From positions 60,450,633-60,514,632 of the forward strand of contig OY755240.1 in assembly GCA_963576725.1 (NCBI GenBank): a stretch of 64,000 bases of DNA. The letters are read 5' to 3'. The notes below the pieces were generated by a model. It saw only the letters and a program-made list of their open reading frames with translations. It searched no databases and was not told the origin of the DNA. The first letter of the stretch is position 1; the number at the start of each line of letters is the position of its first letter. The position numbers and the translations under genes are program-made. Below, one piece after another: positions 60,350 to 64,000 of this stretch. This stretch comes from Azorinus chamasolen. Lineage: Eukaryota; Mollusca; Bivalvia; Cardiida; Solecurtidae.

Positions 60350-60595
60350 ACTGGACACTAACATATTTACAAACACAGTAGACCCAGATCAGACAGCTCC
60401 TGTAGGAACCATCTAAACGGGACCAGCTCTGTTTGCTCTTGAACTAATATAGATCTGATTCTACAGTTTCTCTCATTATCAAAAGCATGTGTTCATATAC
60501 CATATGAAATATGCAACTAACGAATAAACGAATATTCATAATAGCATTACATGTATTTCTTATATAAATATTTTCAAGAGGTACAGAGTTCAGGC
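60350..60595. mobile_element. TTAA-1 MITE, reverse, diverged
   Basis: Hairpin AGACCCAGATCAGACAGCTCC / GAACCATCTAAACGGGACC, tip CTCCTGTAGGAA, then the reversed flank to GAGGTACAGAGTTC. Confidence 0.75.
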
Positions 60596-60673
60596 ATGGA
60601 TGGTATTACTGTATGAAGAGAAATTGTAGTATGAAGATAAAATTTAAAAGGACAAAATTAGATGACCAGCTAC

Positions 60674-60901
60674 TTAACCCATTACCTCATAGGCTATTTT
60701 TAGATACAACCTCTTTGAATAAATCTACCGAAAAGGAGCATTAACTAGAGAAAGGAAAGTTTTAGAATTTTGTAGTTTGAAACCATTGTAATAAATAGAG
60801 CATTTGCTCCTATAGGAGCAAATGCTCTATTTATCACAATGGTTTCACAAAGTGACTTTTATAGAGTCGTCAAAAGTCGTCAATATGAGGGAAAGGGTTA
60901 G
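60674..60901. mobile_element. TTAA-2 MITE
   Basis: TTAA left, TTAG right, CCCATTACCTCATAGGC / AATATGAGGGAAAGGG, tip TTTGCTCCTATAGGAGCAAA. Confidence 0.9.
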
Positions 60902-60910
60902 CCAATCCTT

Positions 60911-60971
60911 ATATTGTTGGTACTCATTAGAGTCGACCCAGAGTTGTTTTCCTAATGAGTACCAATAATAT
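60911..60971. repeat. Inverted repeat, 20-bp arms
   Basis: ATATTGTTGGTACTCATTAG / CTAATGAGTACCAATAATAT around AGTCGACCCAGAGTTGTTTTC. Confidence 0.8.
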
Positions 60972-61009
60972 AGAGTGTGGCGAAGAGGTAAACTACGTCA
61001 TCTAGAGTC

Positions 61010-61205
61010 TTATTGTTTATTATTATCACATAACATCCCTTGTATTCGAGTTAATATAGCCAGTATTACATATTTCTCACTGACACTTGATCGAAACAGA
61101 CTACAGTTGTGTAATATGATATAGTGTATTAATGTACTAGTTGCTATAAATAAATTATAGTCTTTTTCGATCAAGTGCCAGTGATATTTCTCTATATTAC
61201 ACACT
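61010..61205. repeat. Diverged element related to 48.4 and 63.4 kb
   Basis: CCCTTGTATTCGAGTTAATATAGC resembles 63442 (CCTTGTATCCAAGTTAATATAGC) and TTTTTCGATCAAGTGCCAGTG resembles 48518. An internal inverted ACTGACACTTGATCGAAA / TTCGATCAAGTGCCAGTG pair bounds 61079-61188. Confidence 0.6.
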
Positions 61206-61303
61206 ATTGAAGTTTGGAATAGTGCATTTGAAAACTCAGCATTGAAAGGATTAATATTACAACTGGGGAGACTTCCGAGGTAGTATCAAATTTTCAATAT
61301 TAC

Positions 61304-61712
61304 AGCAGAACATCTCCTAAGTGGCCACCAATTAAATGATTACAGTAAAACATCTCTATAACGGCCACTAAATTACATCAAATATTTTGTGTTAAAGGCT
61401 GCTTAAAGAGCAATGTGAAAGTAAATCAGAACGCTCCTATAGGAGCGTTCTGTTTTACTTTCACCTTGCTTTAAGCAGCCACCTGTCCTAAATAACTAAT
61501 TAACACAATTGAATGGTCATTATAGAGAGGTTTTACTGAATAGCCGCCCTTAATGCAGAACAAGAGCAATGCAAATATCTCTCATAGGAGATCGTATGCT
61601 TAATTTCCATCGTGCAGTTTGACCCTTAAATTACCAACTGTCTTACCCCACCCTCCCATCCCTCCAAATTAGACATATTTTGAGTGGTCGGTATACAGAT
61701 ATTTTATTGTGC
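61304..61712. mobile_element. TA-1c element containing TA-1a
   Basis: CAGCAGAACATCTCCTAAGT left and TATACAGATATTTTATTG right with a worn core (CTCTCATAGGAGAT). A TA-1a copy interrupts it. Confidence 0.65.
61343..61538. mobile_element. TA-1a MITE (nested)
   Basis: CAGTAAAACATCTCTATAAC / GAGAGGTTTTACTG, tip GCTCCTATAGGAGC, left TA. Slight left-arm deletion. Confidence 0.9.
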
Positions 61713-61823
61713 ATGAAAATAAATGACCTCGTTAAATCTCGTTACTTCTTTAAAGCTGTACGTATTTATGCACCGTGTTTGATTATTGTTTACTAATTAC
61801 TTTAAGTACAACAATTTAAAATA

Positions 61824-62183
61824 CAGTGCTCCCTCTCTACAACGACACCCTTTGGGATACGATGATTGTATGTGTTGTTCAGAGGGAGTTGTTATAGGGA
61901 AGGGAAATCAAACATAATTAGCTTGTTTCAGATTCCCAGATAAGGTTATTTCGAGAACTAAAACCGTTATGCCCCAATCAAACCCTATGTTGTGACCACT
62001 CTTTAGAATCGTCACAAAGTGACGATTCTAAAGAGTGGTCACAACATAGGGTTTGATGGAGGCATAAATAAAATACGATTGAAAAAAGTTGTTTCTGGAG
62101 CCTTGTTGTTTCGGGAACAGTGACATGCGTTGTTGTAAGGAGGGAATCGTTAGTGGGAGGGCCGTTGTAGGGAGGGAGCACTG
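61824..62183. mobile_element. 360-bp TA-flanked element with GTGCTCCCTC ends
   Basis: CAGTGCTCCCTCTCTACAAC / GTTGTAGGGAGGGAGCACTG, TA on both sides. Contains a PAL-1 palindrome. pogo/Tc1-like ends. Confidence 0.87.
61967..62068. repeat. PAL-1 palindrome (nested)
   Basis: TTATGCCCCAATCAAACCC / GGGTTTGATGGAGGCATAA, arms ~48 bp, tip ATCGTCACAAAGTGACGAT. Confidence 0.9.
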
Positions 62184-62546
62184 TAATATGAACAGGAACC
62201 AATAAACTTGTCTGTGGGCTCACATCACATCAGTCCCTGGTTGCTTCGTTGTCTGCTATGCAACAAGCGATTCACTCGCAGTTATATGCGTGGCATGCTT
62301 TCTGAAATGCTTTCTCAACATATACGCCACACTCACTTGCGAATCTGGGATAACCTGTGGAAACAAGATTGGACCCAGGTGTCTCATTAAAATTGACAAC
62401 ATTAACTCCTTGCTTTTTATTTCGACTGATTGCCATCATGTAAATATAGTAGGCCTACCAGAAAATTAATTTGTGACGTCATTTGTACACCGTCTGGGTA
62501 CTGACGATTGGATGGATACATTATCCCAAAAGCTCTGAAAGCACTA

Positions 62547-62750
62547 TAGTAAAACCTCTCTATAACGGCCACTAAATTACATCAAGTATTTTGTGTTAAA
62601 GGCAGGTGGCTGCTTAAAGCAAGGTGAAAGTAAATCAGAACGCTCCCATAGGAGCGTTCTGTTTTACTTTCACCTTGCTTGAAGCAGCCACCTGCCCTAA
62701 ATACCAACCAATTAACACAATTTAATGGCCGTTATAGAGAGGTTTTACTG
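62547..62750. mobile_element. TA-1a MITE, near-consensus
   Basis: TA both sides, TAGTAAAACCTCTCTATAAC / TAGAGAGGTTTTACTG, tip GCTCCCATAGGAGC, full arms. Confidence 0.93.
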
Positions 62751-62795
62751 TATATTTCGTATGACGTGTTCCTGGCAATCATACGTTACATGGAC

Positions 62796-63034
62796 TATTT
62801 CCCTGTTGAATATTCATGTGAGAAATAATGACGTCATCAATATGTATTGTCTGAATTTATATATTATATACACAGGATGTTTGATAATGAAAGAAACTGT
62901 AGAGTCAGATCTGCTATAATTTCATAAGCAAACAGAGCAGGCCCTGATCAGACAGCTCTTGTAGGAGCCGTCTAGCAGGGGTCAACTCTGTTTACAAATG
63001 CACGGACAAGGGTTTATATGAGGGAAAGGGTTAA
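62796..63034. mobile_element. TTAA-1a MITE, intact CRE
   Basis: TTTCCCTGTTGAATATTCATG, TGACGTCA at 62829-62836, hairpin GCAGGCCCTGATCAGACAGC / GCCGTCTAGCAGGGGTC, tip GCTCTTGTAGGAGC, right AAAGGGTTAA. Confidence 0.87.
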
Positions 63035-63204
63035 ATAGAAATGTAACCTTTAGACAAACAATAATTATTTTTGGAACTTATTCAAAAAACTACATTATCT
63101 AATCATAGTGAGTTATCGTTCAAAGTATCTTATCTGTAATTAACGGGTTTTGGAGATATCTTATGGCTATTAAAGTGATACTGTTTGGACCATTTTGTGA
63201 ATCG

Positions 63205-63419
63205 TTAACCCTTTCGCTGCCAATGCCGGATCTGTGATTACTTATGCAAACAGTTTGGATCCAGATGAGACGCCGAGTATCTCGGCGTCTCATCAGGATC
63301 CAAACTGTTTGTTACTGTTATAATGTTTTTGAAACAAAAATGAAGAAAATCAAAATAATGAACATTTGTAGCAGACGATAAAGTTAGCAGACGACAGAGT
63401 TTGTCAGCGAAAGGGTTAA
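63205..63419. mobile_element. TTAA-3 MITE, near-consensus
   Basis: 215 bp, TTAA both sides, CCCTTTCGCTGCCAATGCC / TTGTCAGCGAAAGGG, hairpin AAACAGTTTGGATCCAGATG / CTCATCAGGATCCAAACTG, tip ACGCCGAGTATCTCGGCGT. Confidence 0.93.
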
Positions 63420-64000
63420 ACTCATTTATTACACGGCACTCCTTGTATCCAAGTTAATATAGCGAGTTCGTAGTTTCGTGTAATATAACACGCACATGAC
63501 GTAAGCAATTCGGTTTAATTGACAGCTGTCATTGAAATATAATACTCATAGGAGAAAAAGTATGTTTGTCTTTTTGTGGCATGTGATAAAAAAAATTATA
63601 CACCCGTGTTCATTTACTATTGATATTTACCAAACCCGTTGAATAAATTAAATATGACACACGGCAAGCATCGTGTCAAATTAGTCAACTTGTTTAATGA
63701 AAATCAATAATTAATACACGAACACTAATGTAATATCCTTTATTTGTGATTCAGTAAAAACGGTTCACATAGACAGTGGTAATTTATTGTCCAAGAACAA
63801 CATATTATTGCGATATTGCTGATACATGTTGAATTAAAATATATATACATGTATACAAGACGTGGGTGAATAACATCAGCGACATAGATACTTGAACGTC
63901 AAACTGTTGTAATTTTCAGCGAGTACGTGAGATATTCCACATCCTACTACTTTTCGTTAAACGAACTACAATTTTGTTAACTTCCATTTTTTTTTACAGA
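63420..64000. other. End of window; possible splice acceptor at 63996-63999
   Basis: AT-rich with TTATTACACG... / CGTGTAATATAACACG pieces near 63424-63493. The window closes with a pyrimidine-rich CTTCCATTTTTTTTTACAG, a good acceptor shape, one base before the edge; it could open the next Kv exon (phase 0 expected), but nothing beyond is visible. Confidence 0.4.

Noticed and set aside
62208..62390. Frame resembling a C2H2 zinc finger (CLLCNKRF...HIRHTH)
   Set aside because: No second finger, no splice context, and the spacing between the C and H pairs does not fit the canonical pattern.

Overview
Eukaryotic nuclear DNA, AT-rich, with short exons bounded by GT/AG introns and very dense in transposable elements. 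I infer a bivalve-like mollusc: the gene set is animal, and several repeats have ~160-170 bp tandem cores like the pearl/BIV160 elements known from bivalves. The species cannot be fixed from the sequence. No bacterial, CRISPR or rRNA feature is visible. GENES. (1) 1277-5911, minus strand: first six coding exons of UBE3B (IQ-motif HECT ubiquitin ligase); the rest, including HECT, lies beyond the left edge. (2) 9683-37729, plus strand: a complete 11-exon ERAL1 gene (mitochondrial Era-like GTPase, 12S rRNA/small-subunit assembly), 572 aa, 1.7 kb of coding sequence spread over 28 kb. The two genes are head to head and probably share the promoter region near 9.24-9.68 kb. (3) 47184-47804, plus strand: first coding exon of a voltage-gated potassium channel alpha subunit (T1 domain with the zinc motif of non-Shaker Kv channels); the membrane exons are not in the window. 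(4) 39621-39770: an unassigned open fragment that looks coding. Three LINE reverse-transcriptase remnants lie on the minus strand (about 10.0, 11.9 and 52 kb). REPEATS. Most other sequence is short palindromic elements, named here by visible structure. TTAA-1 (about 55 pieces; TTAA target, ends CCCTTT/AAAGGG, hairpin containing CAGACCCTGATCAGAC; subtype a has an ATGAATATTCATGTAAG-type flank, subtype b a TTCAATACCTACTGAATATT-type flank). TTAA-2 (hairpin ACCATTGTGATAAATAGAGC). TTAA-3 (hairpin CAGTTTGGATCCTGATGAGA). TTAA-4 (hairpin AGTGCAGACCCTGATGAGAG). These four look piggyBac-type. TA-1 (TA target, ends CAGTAAAACC; variants a CTCTATAACGG, b CTCTAAACCGG, c AATGCGACC or TTAAGCGG) looks pogo/Tc1-type. 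PAL-1 (AACCCTATGTTGTGACCACT) and PAL-2 (GGTCCATGCTTATAAAGC) are palindromes of uncertain class. TRC elements have tandem cores and share a TCTTGTT 3' end. There are also a hAT-like element with an 8-bp target duplication, a Harbinger-like insertion, larger TA-flanked elements, tRNA-derived SINEs and microsatellites. LAYOUT. 1-9.2 kb: UBE3B introns packed with TTAA-1/2/3. 9.2-9.7 kb: divergent promoter. 9.7-37.7 kb: ERAL1, its introns holding nested elements. 37.8-46.9 kb: intergenic repeats, tandem arrays and a long trinucleotide repeat. 47.2-64 kb: Kv exon and its long intron, ending in a possible splice acceptor. The most unusual observation is that hairpin families with different target sites share the same hairpin tip, GCTCC-TNNA-GGAGC, and that three TTAA families share the same T.T mismatch in the stem.
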